DNA of 64,000 bases, taken from NCBI GenBank assembly GCA_016714935.1, contig JADKBU010000018.1:11176-75175 (forward strand). Reading direction: 5' to 3'. Shown piece after piece: positions 26,318 to 35,190 of the stretch. Numbering within the stretch: the stretch's first letter is position 1; the number at the start of each line of letters is the position of its first letter. A program made the translations under genes and the position numbers. Below the pieces are notes generated by a model that saw only the letters and a program-made list of their open reading frames with translations, was not told the origin of the DNA and searched no databases. The stretch comes from Candidatus Accumulibacter propinquus. Its GTDB lineage: Bacteria > Pseudomonadota > Gammaproteobacteria > Burkholderiales > Rhodocyclaceae.

Positions 26318-27624
26318 TGCGCCGGGCAGGACCAGTTGACCTTGCGTTGCGGCAGCAGGTATCGGACCTCTTCGACACTGCGGTCCTGCAGGCGCAGCAC
26401 GCGCTCGATGGTCACCACCTCTTGCGTCGCCAGGTCGGCGATGATCGCCTCGCGGTGCGGCACTTCGGGCGCATAAATCATCACCTTCGGAAGGAGCGGC
26501 TTGCCGACCGGCGCCGAACCCACCACCGCACCGATCCGGCCATCGCTGAGCTGTACGAGCGAGCCGGGCGGATAGATGCCCATCGCGCGCACGAACAGTT
26601 GCAGAAAACCGGTATCGAAGCCGCGCTGCTCACGGGTCCAAATGGTCGACAAGGCCTCGGCAGGACCCAGCGCGCGGCGGTAGTCAATGGGATTGACCAG
26701 CGAGTCGAAGCGGTCGGCAATAGCCACTATTCGCGCCGCCAGCGGTATTGCGTTGCCGCTGAGTCGTTCCGGGAAACCGCTGCCGTCGATCCGCTCATGG
26801 TGGTGCAGGATGGCGTCGAGCATCGGTTTCGACAGGCTGCCGGCGCGCATCGCCTCGTCGTGACCGCTACGGCAGTGTGTCCGGAAGATTGCTTCCTCGT
26901 GTCGATTGCGTTCGCTGTTGCGCAGAATCGATGGGCTGATCAAGCGCTTGCCGATGTCGTGCAGCAGTGCGCCCGTACCGAGTACGCGCAGTGCCTGCTC
27001 GGGCAACTGCGCTTGCTTGCCGAGCAGCAGGGAGAGGGTCATCACCGACAGCGCGTGCGCGGCGTGCCCATCGTCATGTCCTTTGTCGGCAATCAGCACG
27101 AAGGCGGTATCCGGGTCGGCCAGTAGCGCTGCAGTTGATTCCTCGCAGACGGCGGCAAGGTCCGCTACGGACTGACGAGGGTTGGTGGAGAAGTCGCGGA
27201 TGGCTCTGCTCACCGTTCTCGCAGCTCCGCGGTAGTGCTGTTCGGCTTTGACGAGCCTTTCCCTGAGGGCGTCCATCATCCGCGTGCGTCGGTCCCTGGC
27301 CTCCTCGCGCGCGGCTTCCAGCGCCGCCAGTTCGTCCTGCTCCGCCTTGCCGTCGGCGGTGGGATCAGCCGACGCTGCCCGCATGGGCAGAGGCGGAACC
27401 TTGCAGCGAGCCGGGTCGCAGAACAGTTGCGGCAGTTTCATCGCCGCGATCAGGCGTGCCTGTTCTTCGTCAGCGATGACGAAGGAACTGAACATGAAGT
27501 GGTGATCCATCCACGGCACCGGCAAACGGACGTGCACCCCCGGACGCAGTTGCGATGCGTCGATGCAGATCTCACCCGCTTGCCGGGTGGCATCATCCGG
27601 GGTTGAAGACATATCGTGTGCCAT
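26314..27624 (-). CDS. HD-GYP domain protein with N-terminal DUF3391 (copy 2)
   Basis: This paralogue of the neighbouring gene has 436 residues, the same architecture and long stretches of identity (for example SQLRPGVHVRLPVPWMDHHF and LCHxLHDIGK-region LLHDIGKRLI). The catalytic motifs HDDGHAAHALSV and HHHERIDGSGFP are kept. It is the promoter-proximal copy, separated from the transglycosylase upstream by about 160 bases. The tandem arrangement with a four-base overlap indicates local duplication followed by divergence, mainly in the linker at residues ~85-130. Confidence 0.88.
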   Translation of the reverse strand: MAHDMSSTPDDATRQAGEICIDASQLRPGVHVRLPVPWMDHHFMFSSFVIADEEQARLIAAMKLPQLFCDPARCKVPPLPMRAASADPTADGKAEQDELAALEAAREEARDRRTRMMDALRERLVKAEQHYRGAARTVSRAIRDFSTNPRQSVADLAAVCEESTAALLADPDTAFVLIADKGHDDGHAAHALSVMTLSLLLGKQAQLPEQALRVLGTGALLHDIGKRLISPSILRNSERNRHEEAIFRTHCRSGHDEAMRAGSLSKPMLDAILHHHERIDGSGFPERLSGNAIPLAARIVAIADRFDSLVNPIDYRRALGPAEALSTIWTREQRGFDTGFLQLFVRAMGIYPPGSLVQLSDGRIGAVVGSAPVGKPLLPKVMIYAPEVPHREAIIADLATQEVVTIERVLRLQDRSVEEVRYLLPQRKVNWSCPAQ

Positions 27625-27788
27625 TGTGCGAAACGGCGTCGTTTGGAGAACGCGCAGCCGACACTACCACAGGACCGCTTGTCCGCCAATCGCGATGGCA
27701 GTGAGCTTCGCGCTTGCGGAAAGTATTCGGTTGCGCGCAGGCGGACGCCTTGCGGCCTTGCCGCGGCGCGCTCCGCAGCCCTTCCGTC

Positions 27789-28997
27789 TTACCGATCCGT
27801 TGCCGAAGCGCGTAGCGTGGTCAGCAATTTCTGCCCTGGACGACCGTCGGCGGTCATGCCCAGACGCTTCTGTTCGGCCTGAACAGCCTGTCGGGAATTG
27901 CTGCCGATCATGCCATCGATCTCTCCGATCGGATAGCCGCGGCCGGCGAGCAGAGTCTGTAGTTCACGGCGTTCGCGGCGCGAAAGGCCGCCGTCGTCGG
28001 TGGGCCATGCGGTGGCAAACGGTTTGCCGCCCTTGATCCGGTCGGCGAGATGGGCAATCGCCAGGGCATAGCTCTCGGCGGCGTTGTAGCCGTAGATCGC
28101 GTCAAAGTTGCGGAATACCAGGAAAGCCGGACCGCGCGGACCGGCCGGCAGGAGCAGGCCGGCGGCCACATCCGAGGCGGCGAGTGGTTGGCCATCGGCA
28201 CGGCGCACACCGCGACCTGCCCAGTACGACTGCGGCCTTTTATTGCTGCGTCCGGAGACGCTGATATCAAATCCCGGGGGCAGCACGACTTCGTAGCCCC
28301 ACGGTTCACCCTGTCGCCAGCCCGCCCGATGCAGGAAATTGGCGGTCGAAGCGAGTGCATCGGGGACACTGTCCATCAGATCCCGCTTGCCGTCGCCGTC
28401 ACCATCGACCGCCAGGCGCAGAAAGGTCGAGGGCATGAACTGGGTATGGCCAAAGGCGCCGGCCCAGGAACCGACCAGACGCTCCGGGGTGATGTCGCCG
28501 CTGTCCAGGATCTTCAGTGTGCTCAGGAACTCGCCACGGAAATAGGCCTGCCGACGTCCGAAACAAGCGAGGGTACCGAGTGAGGTCAGCAGGGGGCGCT
28601 TCCCGAAGTTGCGCCCGAAGTTGCTCTCGACACCCCATACAGCGACAACGGTGTCCGCATCTACGCGATAGCGCTCGGCTGCCGCCGCCAGCGTGTCGGC
28701 CCATTTCTCGCGCATTGCAAGGGCGTCGCCAACCCTTTCTTCATCGACCAGAGCAGCGAGGTAATCCCAGATCGGTGTCCGGAACTCGGGTTGATAGTCG
28801 AGGAATTCCAACACGCTCATGTCGGGCGCGAGGCCACGGGTCAATCTATCGAAAGACGCGCTGGAAACCCCTCTCGACGGCGATTCAGCCCGCAGCGCTG
28901 CCATGCACGCGCCGAAATGTTCGTCCGGTGGCGTTGCTTGCGCGGCTGCGGCAGCACTGATCAGCGTCAGGAATCGGACAAGGCAGACAAATTTCAT
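27789..28997 (-). CDS. lytic murein transglycosylase (MltB family) with peptidoglycan-binding domain
   Basis: This periplasmic enzyme cleaves glycan strands of peptidoglycan with formation of 1,6-anhydro ends; it has 402 residues. A signal peptide ends near AAAAQA. The catalytic glutamate lies in VVAVWGVESNFGRNFG, followed by family motifs LTSLGTLACFGRR, SWAGAFGHTQFMPSTF and the dinucleotide-like DGDGDGKRDL. The C-terminal ~60 residues are a PG_binding_1 domain (LQTLLAGRGYPIGEIDGMIG). No lipobox is visible, so it appears soluble. The ATG at 28997 is preferred over one four codons upstream because it begins the signal sequence. Confidence 0.9.
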   Translation of the reverse strand: MKFVCLVRFLTLISAAAAAQATPPDEHFGACMAALRAESPSRGVSSASFDRLTRGLAPDMSVLEFLDYQPEFRTPIWDYLAALVDEERVGDALAMREKWADTLAAAAERYRVDADTVVAVWGVESNFGRNFGKRPLLTSLGTLACFGRRQAYFRGEFLSTLKILDSGDITPERLVGSWAGAFGHTQFMPSTFLRLAVDGDGDGKRDLMDSVPDALASTANFLHRAGWRQGEPWGYEVVLPPGFDISVSGRSNKRPQSYWAGRGVRRADGQPLAASDVAAGLLLPAGPRGPAFLVFRNFDAIYGYNAAESYALAIAHLADRIKGGKPFATAWPTDDGGLSRRERRELQTLLAGRGYPIGEIDGMIGSNSRQAVQAEQKRLGMTADGRPGQKLLTTLRASATDR

Positions 28998-29039
28998 GGC
29001 TGAACACACATTGACAAAGGGTGGAAGGAACTGCGGCGC

Positions 29040-29435
29040 TCAACGGTCAGTTGCGGCTTCAGGCTGCTGTTCACGGCTTGCCGGCACGTCGTGCCGTAGC
29101 GGTTTGCGTGCCGGGGCATGAGAATTGGCGTCGTACTCAGCATCGCCGATGACTTCACCCTCGATCACAAGACCGCTGGACTGCTGTTCCGGCCCTCTGG
29201 CCGGCTGCACTTGCGCGTCCAGCACGCGGCGCAGGTGGCGTGTCTTCCACTTCAGGTAGGCAAACAGCAGCGTTCCGCCGACCAGCAGCACTGCGAGAGC
29301 CAGCACCGAGAACATGAGGCCGACGACCACCAACGTCGCGCTGGCCATGATCGCCAGTAACTTACCGAACCAACCGGAGGGGAGCGCCATCGTTCGTGCG
29401 CTTGAAAAACCGCGTGCGTCCTCGTTGCTGATCAT
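29040..29435 (-). CDS. small membrane protein of unknown function
   Basis: The protein has 131 residues. There is a soluble N-terminus, then a strongly hydrophobic stretch at residues ~25-62 (IMASATLVVVGLMFSVLALA and LLVGGTLLFAYLKWK, two helices), then a polar tail with VIEGEVIGDAEYD, a motif seen in small uncharacterised betaproteobacterial membrane proteins. The ATG at 29435 has an AAGGA box just upstream; a longer frame to 29510 lacks support. A TACAAT -10-like hexamer (minus strand) is at 29481-29486. No function can be assigned. Confidence 0.7.
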   Translation of the reverse strand: MISNEDARGFSSARTMALPSGWFGKLLAIMASATLVVVGLMFSVLALAVLLVGGTLLFAYLKWKTRHLRRVLDAQVQPARGPEQQSSGLVIEGEVIGDAEYDANSHAPARKPLRHDVPASREQQPEAATDR

Positions 29436-30120
29436 CGAAGTCCTTGTTTTCAGGTTCGGCGAAGAGTGGTGTCGCCGCCTATTGTAAGATTTCGGAAGTA
29501 CTCCGGCCATCCCTGGGCAGCACTCGATGCCGCGATCGCTGGCGGGAGGTCGCTACCGACCAAAAGAACGGCCCGCGCAGGGGGGATCTGGGCGGGCCGG
29601 TGTTGCGGTCGCCGCGACACTCCAAGGGGAGGGGGAGGGGGGAGAGAGCATCCCGACGACGAGACGAATCCTACAGGCGAAAGCTACGGGCATCTGTGGC
29701 GTCTATGTTCCATTGTGTGACAGCGTGTAAGGCCTTGGCTTCCGGCGGGCATCCAGCCTTCAACGTCGCTGTTCGCGTCTTGGAAGTGCTTTCCAATCCC
29801 TTCGGGTTGGGCGGCCACTTTCCCTTGGCGGCTGGCTGCACGGTTGCAAGATGGCATGCGCGGATCGGAGTGCTGCGCCGGCGGGGCATCGCTGGCGCAG
29901 CCAATTGACAAGCACGGCTTAGTGTGGTCTGCTTTGATATAAGGTCGTTTCAGCCTGATCCGAGTACAACCGTGCCGAGGAGGGAATCGATGCCGCACTC
30001 CTGTTCAAGTTGCAGGCGTCAGCCGATGATTGCGGTGACGGATGGAATGCTTCGGCTGCAGATGTTTGCCGTCGGGCCTCTTGCCAGAGCCGGCCGTTTC
30101 TGTAAGCGGATGCGGATGAC
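29436..30120. other. 685-base non-coding region upstream of the eCIS locus
   Basis: No credible protein gene is present. It contains a GC hairpin (29569-29599, arms CGGCCCGC/GCGGGCCG), a purine tract of G and A at about 29622-29648, small inverted repeats such as TTGGAAGTGCTTTCCAA near 29776, and an AT-richer stretch with TATAAG at 29938-29943. A TTGACA occurs at 29905-29910 but the spacing to TATAAG is 27 bases, too long for an ordinary sigma-70 promoter. The eCIS promoter is presumably here but is not clear. Confidence 0.5.
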
Positions 30121-30759
30121 ATGATCTCGCATGCATTGACCATCGTGATGAACGAGTTGAACAGGCATCTCGCCGATACCTACGGAGGTGGCGATGGGTC
30201 TCCGCAGGTGGCTTTGGGCAACATGGCGGAAGGCATTGCCAGCGCTCCAGGCAGCAGTGGCGTACCCCGCGATATGCTCATTCTGTCGATGGTGAATATC
30301 AAGGAGGAAAAGGCGCTCAAGAACCTGCCCAATCATGTCCGTAACGATGCGGCTTTGACGGTCACCTACCAAAATCCACCAGTATTTCTGAATTGCCAGA
30401 TTCTTGTCGTTGCCAGCCATGGCAACTATACCAATGCCTTGTTGATGTTGTCGCGGGCGATCCGTTTTTTCCAGTTCAAGAACGTGTTCAGCCAGGATAA
30501 TGTCGCTCCGGCTTCAATGACCACCAATGCACCGGGCAATGCCCTCGATCAACTCGAATCGTTCAAGCTCGTCCTCGATCTGTATTCCCCGAGCATGGAG
30601 GAGGTCAACCATTTGTGGGGTACCCTGGGCGGCAAGCAGTATCCTTTTGTTCTGTATGTTCTGCGTCTTCTCGAACTGCAATTCAAGGCCACACAGAGTG
30701 AAGGCGTGCTGGTTAACGAGGTGGTTACCGACTTTTATCAGAAATCGGCGACGGATTAA
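30121..30759 (+). CDS. eCIS DUF4255 protein (Pvc16/Afp16-like)
   Basis: The protein has 212 residues with the DUF4255 pattern: MISHALTIVMNELNRHL at the start, then an alpha/beta body with ILSMVNIKEEKALKNLPN and VFLNCQILVVASHGNYTNAL. In Afp/PVC particles the DUF4255 protein is the tail-terminating cap-type protein that ends sheath and tube growth. It is the first gene of the locus. Family identification rests on recognised motif order. Confidence 0.8.
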   Translation: MISHALTIVMNELNRHLADTYGGGDGSPQVALGNMAEGIASAPGSSGVPRDMLILSMVNIKEEKALKNLPNHVRNDAALTVTYQNPPVFLNCQILVVASHGNYTNALLMLSRAIRFFQFKNVFSQDNVAPASMTTNAPGNALDQLESFKLVLDLYSPSMEEVNHLWGTLGGKQYPFVLYVLRLLELQFKATQSEGVLVNEVVTDFYQKSATD

Positions 30760-30760
30760 T

Positions 30761-31771
30761 ATGGCAGAGCGGATGGCACGCAGGTACAGAAAACTGTTCG
30801 AAGTCCGGATCCTTCACCATTATTGGCTGGATCGGGGAGCGAGCGTCTTTGACCGGATCACGGATCAGGCGCTGAAAGCCAGACTTCTGCAAGCCTACGA
30901 TGTACGTCGCTTGCTTGGCATACAGCCGACTGGAAGCACCCGCGTTGCGCTCGCGGCTAACCAGTGCCTGTTTGAAGAAACGGCACTGGGTTTCGTGGTG
31001 CTCCTGAAAGGCACCACGAGCTTGCCGGCGGACAGCGTCTTCGAGTTCGTGATCGTCGTCAGGGACAGTCGTTTTTTTGACTACTCGGCGTTGACCCTGC
31101 GTCCGCAAAGGATCCACGAGGCATACGACCGGAGCGAGGGTGTCACCTGTCGCTACAAGGAAAACGTGCCCGTCGTGTCGAATCTGAGCGGGGCGACGAG
31201 AGGGGCAGGAACGGGCAAATTGCTGTTCCTGTCGCGAAGATATCGCCCCCTGGCGCCCACCGAGCAGGTTGAGGCCCTGGGTTTATCGGGTACGGCATTG
31301 GGGCAACTCACCAGTGACGGTCCGAACGCACGCGTCCAGCAACTTGCCGCCGACGCAAACGACCTCCCGGTGTACCTCCATCAAGGCGACGTGCCGGCGA
31401 TCATCCCGCCGGCGGGAGTGGTCGGTGTGCCAGAGCGGGGCGTCAGACTGTCGGACGATGTGGCGGATGACGTATTTGCGCTGATCAGTCTGACCGCCGT
31501 GCGTCCGGGCGACAGTGCGTTCAGTTTTGTCGATGCGGCCGGCCGGGCGAAGAGCAGCCCTCCCATCTACCAGCTTCGCATCAGGAACCGTTCGACGTTC
31601 TGGACCTACGTGAACAAGACGACCGGAGTCGTTGACTCGATTGAATCAGATGCTCTACCCCTGACCCATTTTGGCAACGCAGGCCAAAAGCAAAAGCCTT
31701 CCGAACGGCTGGTGAAAGTGGAGAAGACCGGCGCCGTCATCAGTCGCCTCGTTTCGGAAGTTCATGTCTAA
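30761..31771 (+). CDS. eCIS-locus protein of unknown function (336 aa)
   Basis: The protein starts two bases after DUF4255 and ends 38 bases before the sheath. Its N-terminus KLFEVRILHHYWLDRGASVF is followed by an FEFVIVVRDSRFFDYSALTL segment, then Gly-rich and beta-prone sequence with little resemblance to known baseplate families. There is no signal peptide or membrane segment. The tight packing with tail genes implies a structural or assembly part. It may correspond to an accessory protein found at this position in some bacteroidetal and proteobacterial eCIS loci, but I do not recognise the family. Confidence 0.6.
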   Translation: MAERMARRYRKLFEVRILHHYWLDRGASVFDRITDQALKARLLQAYDVRRLLGIQPTGSTRVALAANQCLFEETALGFVVLLKGTTSLPADSVFEFVIVVRDSRFFDYSALTLRPQRIHEAYDRSEGVTCRYKENVPVVSNLSGATRGAGTGKLLFLSRRYRPLAPTEQVEALGLSGTALGQLTSDGPNARVQQLAADANDLPVYLHQGDVPAIIPPAGVVGVPERGVRLSDDVADDVFALISLTAVRPGDSAFSFVDAAGRAKSSPPIYQLRIRNRSTFWTYVNKTTGVVDSIESDALPLTHFGNAGQKQKPSERLVKVEKTGAVISRLVSEVHV

Positions 31772-31809
31772 CTGCAAGCTCTTACTCTAACCACATACGG
31801 GTGATATTC

Positions 31810-33258
31810 ATGGCTACAGCGTACAAGACTCCAGGCGTTTACATCGAGGAAATTCCAAAATTCCCGCCGTCCATTGCCCCGGTTGCGACCGCGATTCCAG
31901 CGTTCATCGGCTATACCCGGAAGGCCGAGAACCGCACGGCAGCAGATCTGCACCTGAAGCCGACGCGTATCTCCTCGATGATCGAGTACGAAAAATATTT
32001 TGGCGGCGCACAATCCGAGGAGGCCATCAGCGTGACGGTCACCGTAACCCAGGTGAACGGTGCGACGACGGATCAGCGGGCCGTGGCCAGCCTGAGCGAA
32101 GCGGCGCGTTCAAAACACATCATGTTTTACGCGCTGCAAGTGTATTTCGCCAATGGCGGTGGTCCGTGTTATGTCGTCTCTGTCAACCCCTATACGGCGC
32201 TGCCGGGAACTCCCCTGCTTGCCGACCTGACGGCGGGTCTGAATACTCTGGTCAAGGCCGACGAACCCACCTTGATTGTGTTTCCGGAAGCGCAGTCCTT
32301 GTCGATCGCCGATTTCAAGGCGCTGCACGACGCCGCGTTGCAACAGTGCGCCGACCTGCAGGACCGCTTTGTGATCATGGACGTCCATGGGGGTGTGGAT
32401 GGCGTCACCCCGATTTCCCTCTCCGACCCGGATGCGAACCTGCTGGCTGCGATCGGCAATTTCAGGGACGACGGTATCGGTACGAACAACCTCAAATATG
32501 GTGCGGCCTACGCACCAAACGTGGAAACCGTGCTGGACTTCGCGTATGACGAATCCAGCACCGACGTCAGCGTCGTCACCAATGGCGTCGCGGCCGCGGC
32601 AGTGGCACTGAACACCTTGAATGGCACGCAGAATCAGGTCTATGAACTGGCCAAGGCGGCGATCCGCGACTTCCCCTGCAAATTGCCGCCATCGTCGGCG
32701 ATCGCCGGGATCTATGCTGCCGTCGATAACAGCCGCGGGGTCTGGAAAGCACCCGCCAATGTCAGCGTGAACGCCGTCATCCAGCCAACGATCCAGATGT
32801 CGAACAGGGATCAGGAAACCATCAACGTTGACGTGACGGCAGGCAAGTCGGTGAACGCCATTCGTTCATTCACCGGCAAGGGTCCGCTGGTGTGGGGTGC
32901 GCGCACCCTTGCCGGCAATGACAACGAATGGCGTTATGTCAGCGTTCGGCGTTTTTTCATCTTTGTCGAGGAGTCGGTCAAGAAGGCCACCGAGCAGTTC
33001 GTGTTCGAGCCCAATGATGCCAACACCTGGGTCAAAATCCAGGCGATGATCGAAAATTTCCTGACCACCTTGTGGCGTCAGGGGGCTCTGCAGGGAGTCA
33101 AGCCGGAACACGCGTTTTACGTCGCTGTCGGCCTGGGCAAGACCATGACCGCGCTGGATATCCTCGAAGGACGCCTGATTATCGAAATCGGCATGGCGGC
33201 GGTGCGGCCGGCCGAGTTCATCATCCTCAGATTCTCGCACAAGATGGCCGAGTCATGA
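31810..33258 (+). CDS. contractile tail sheath protein
   Basis: This is the main sheath subunit (Afp2/Pvc2-like), 482 residues. The N-terminal handle begins with the sheath signature YKTPGVYIEEIPKFPPSIAP and AIPAFIGYT. The C-terminal domain ends WVKIQAMIENFLTTLWRQGA, LQGVKPEHAFYVAVGLGKTM and VRPAEFIILRFSHKMAES, the conserved sheath C-terminus. The ATG at 31810 follows a weaker start frame by three codons. It is the only sheath gene in the window, whereas Afp and PVC loci have two or three paralogues. Confidence 0.95.
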   Translation: MATAYKTPGVYIEEIPKFPPSIAPVATAIPAFIGYTRKAENRTAADLHLKPTRISSMIEYEKYFGGAQSEEAISVTVTVTQVNGATTDQRAVASLSEAARSKHIMFYALQVYFANGGGPCYVVSVNPYTALPGTPLLADLTAGLNTLVKADEPTLIVFPEAQSLSIADFKALHDAALQQCADLQDRFVIMDVHGGVDGVTPISLSDPDANLLAAIGNFRDDGIGTNNLKYGAAYAPNVETVLDFAYDESSTDVSVVTNGVAAAAVALNTLNGTQNQVYELAKAAIRDFPCKLPPSSAIAGIYAAVDNSRGVWKAPANVSVNAVIQPTIQMSNRDQETINVDVTAGKSVNAIRSFTGKGPLVWGARTLAGNDNEWRYVSVRRFFIFVEESVKKATEQFVFEPNDANTWVKIQAMIENFLTTLWRQGALQGVKPEHAFYVAVGLGKTMTALDILEGRLIIEIGMAAVRPAEFIILRFSHKMAES

Positions 33259-33326
33259 TGCCTGGCCGAGAGATCGGGTCCTAACGTTCCACAGTCGTCA
33301 GTATTCAACTTTCCAGGATTACTATC

Positions 33327-33764
33327 ATGGCACAAGAATATCCGATTCCCCGCTTCCATTTCCAGGTCGATTGGGGTGGTGCGAAAATAAGTTTCACCGA
33401 GGTCACAGGCCTGGTCATGGAACGAGAAAAAATCGAGTATCGACATAGCGACAGCAAGGATTTCAACAAGATCGCCATGCCCGGTCTGATCAAGAACAAC
33501 AATATCACCCTGAAACGTGGCAAGTTCGAAGGGGATTTCGATTATAACAAGTGGCTGGAAGACATCGCCAATGAACGCGTCGACGGTCGCCGCGACGTGG
33601 TCATCCGACTACTCAATGAAAAGCATACACCGGTCGCGGCGTGGGCGGCAACGCGTTGTTTTCCTGTCAAGATCACTGCTCCTGACCTGAAGTCGGACGC
33701 CAATGAGATTGCCGTGGAGAGTATCGAGATCGCGCACGAAGGTCTCAAGCTGATGAAGATCTGA
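33327..33764 (+). CDS. tail tube protein 1 (gp19/Hcp-like)
   Basis: This is an inner tube subunit of 145 residues. It has the phage_T4_gp19 family pattern: IPRFHFQVDWGGAKISFTEV at the start, GLVMEREKIEYRHSDSK, LKRGKFEGDFDYNKWLEDI in the middle and VESIEIAHEGLKLMKI at the end. It lies 68 bases after the sheath and 15 before a paralogue. Composition is clearly lower in GC than the flanking chromosome (a 60-base sample at 33481 has 29 G+C). Confidence 0.93.
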   Translation: MAQEYPIPRFHFQVDWGGAKISFTEVTGLVMEREKIEYRHSDSKDFNKIAMPGLIKNNNITLKRGKFEGDFDYNKWLEDIANERVDGRRDVVIRLLNEKHTPVAAWAATRCFPVKITAPDLKSDANEIAVESIEIAHEGLKLMKI

Positions 33765-33779
33765 CGGGGTCGGCGCCGC

Positions 33780-34217
33780 ATGGCTGATTATTACCCGCCG
33801 TGGGGGTTCTACTACAAAGTGGAGTTCGGCATCAGCAAGGATGTCAACGATGCCCGGTTTCAGTCGGTTTCCGGTTTATCGGTCGAATACGATTACGAGA
33901 GTTTCAAGGAAGGCGGCGAAAACCGCTTCGAGCACAAGTTGCCGGTGCGCACCAAGTACGCCGACATGGTGTTGAAGCGGGGCATGCTGAGCGATTCTTC
34001 GGTGATCAAGTGGTTCCTGGATGCGTTTCGTGATCGGCAGTTCACTCCGGCAGACATTAATGTCGTCCTGATGAACGAACAGGGTGAACCCTTGCGAACG
34101 TGGAAGATTGCCCATGCGATCCCGAAGAAGTGGCTGGTGAGTGACCTGAATGCCAACGAAAGCAGCGTCGTGATTGAAACGATGGAACTGACCTACCGCT
34201 ATTTCACTGTCCAATGA
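33780..34217 (+). CDS. tail tube protein 2 (Afp5/Pvc5-like)
   Basis: This second gp19-family tube protein has 145 residues: YYPPWGFYYKVEFGISKDVN, VSGLSVEYDYESFKEGGENR, LKRGMLSDSSVIKWFLDAFR, and the terminal VIETMELTYRYFTVQ. It resembles the tube-initiator type (Afp5/Pvc5), which links the baseplate hub to the tube, while tube 1 would form the tube body; this division of labour is inferred from family and order. Confidence 0.9.
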   Translation: MADYYPPWGFYYKVEFGISKDVNDARFQSVSGLSVEYDYESFKEGGENRFEHKLPVRTKYADMVLKRGMLSDSSVIKWFLDAFRDRQFTPADINVVLMNEQGEPLRTWKIAHAIPKKWLVSDLNANESSVVIETMELTYRYFTVQ

Positions 34218-34305
34218 GTCCATCCGCTTGTGGCGAGGTTGACGCGCGGCGTAATGGCTTACTCAACCGACCTGTTCTGCCCATTTTTTGGAAAGCCGGG
34301 AGCTG

Positions 34306-34485
34306 ATGCCCATCGAAATAAAGGAGTTGCATATCTCGATTGCCGTGAATGGGCCGCCCGGAGCCGCAGGGCAGACCACGCCGGTAGTTGATGCACAAGG
34401 CGTCGGCGGGGCCGACCGGGAGGCCCTGGTGGCCGAGTGTGTGGAACAGGTGTTGCAGATCCTCAGGAACAAGAGCGAAAGATAA
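34306..34485 (+). CDS. DUF5908 small eCIS protein
   Basis: The protein has 59 residues and starts MPIEIKELHISIAV, the typical DUF5908 opening (Afp6/Pvc6 position). An acidic C-terminal helix contains REALVAECVEQVLQILRNK. The ATG at 34306 is used because the family start is there; six codons upstream are also open. The stop overlaps the next ATG by one base (TAATG), so it is coupled to the LysM gene. The role in other loci is not established. Confidence 0.8.
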   Translation: MPIEIKELHISIAVNGPPGAAGQTTPVVDAQGVGGADREALVAECVEQVLQILRNKSER

Positions 34486-35189
34486 TGGCGGAATCCGGCA
34501 AACTTGAAAAGATGCTCATTCTGGCGTTTTCCGATTCCCGGAAGGCGGAGAGCGGCGGTCTGGCCGAAGCGGACGATTCTTTCGAAGCGCTGATCAATCC
34601 CGAGAGTTACACGCAGGAGTACAAACTCAAATTCTCCGAATCCGGGCAAGGCCAGGGTACCAGCGGCAAGCAGTTGAAGTACGAGTATACCCAGCCCGAG
34701 GAGATGACTTTCGAGTTTCTCTTCGACAACACCGGAATTATTGACGGAAAACCACGCGATTCGGTTGCCGACGATTTGAAGCTGTTCAAGCAGGTGTTGA
34801 TAGAATACAAGGGAGATTCGCACGAACCACGCCACTTCAAACTGGTGTGGGGACAGAACTCCATTTTCAAGGGGCGTGTCACCGAAGTCAGCATCACCTA
34901 CAAGATGTTCAAGAGTGACGGAACGCCCATTCGTGCGGTTGCCAAAGCGAAGTTCAGGAGCAGTATCGAGGAGCAAAAGCGTGCGGCCAGGGAGAACAAG
35001 AGTTCACCGGACCTGACACACGTTCGCCGGGTCAAGAGAGGGGATACACTGCCGCAACTGTGTTATCGCATCTACGGTGATCCCAGATATTACATCCAGG
35101 TGGCGGAATTCAATGCACTCGAGAATTTTCGCGTACTCAGGCCGGGCAGTGACCTGACCTTTCCACCGCTGGAAAAGGCGACGCGTTGA
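34485..35189 (+). CDS. eCIS LysM-domain hub protein (Afp7/Pvc7-like)
   Basis: The protein has 234 residues. The body (residues ~1-180) is the CIS tube-like/gp53-type fold: EALINPESYTQEYKLKFS, TFEFLFDNTGIID and SIFKGRVTEVSITYKMFKSD. The last ~55 residues form a LysM domain (THVRRVKRGDTLPQLCYRIY, then LRPGSDLTFPPLE). In Afp/PVC this protein is a baseplate hub adaptor next to the spike. It lies between DUF5908 and the VgrG-like gene. Confidence 0.88.
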   Translation: MAESGKLEKMLILAFSDSRKAESGGLAEADDSFEALINPESYTQEYKLKFSESGQGQGTSGKQLKYEYTQPEEMTFEFLFDNTGIIDGKPRDSVADDLKLFKQVLIEYKGDSHEPRHFKLVWGQNSIFKGRVTEVSITYKMFKSDGTPIRAVAKAKFRSSIEEQKRAARENKSSPDLTHVRRVKRGDTLPQLCYRIYGDPRYYIQVAEFNALENFRVLRPGSDLTFPPLEKATR

Positions 35190-35190
35190 G

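Noticed and set aside
29569..29599. GC-rich hairpin as a rho-independent terminator
   Set aside because: There is an 8-bp stem with a 15-base loop and no T tract, so it does not fit.
29905..29943. TTGACA and TATAAG as a sigma-70 promoter for the eCIS locus
   Set aside because: The 27-base spacing is far too long for ordinary sigma-70 promoter recognition; the elements may be fortuitous.
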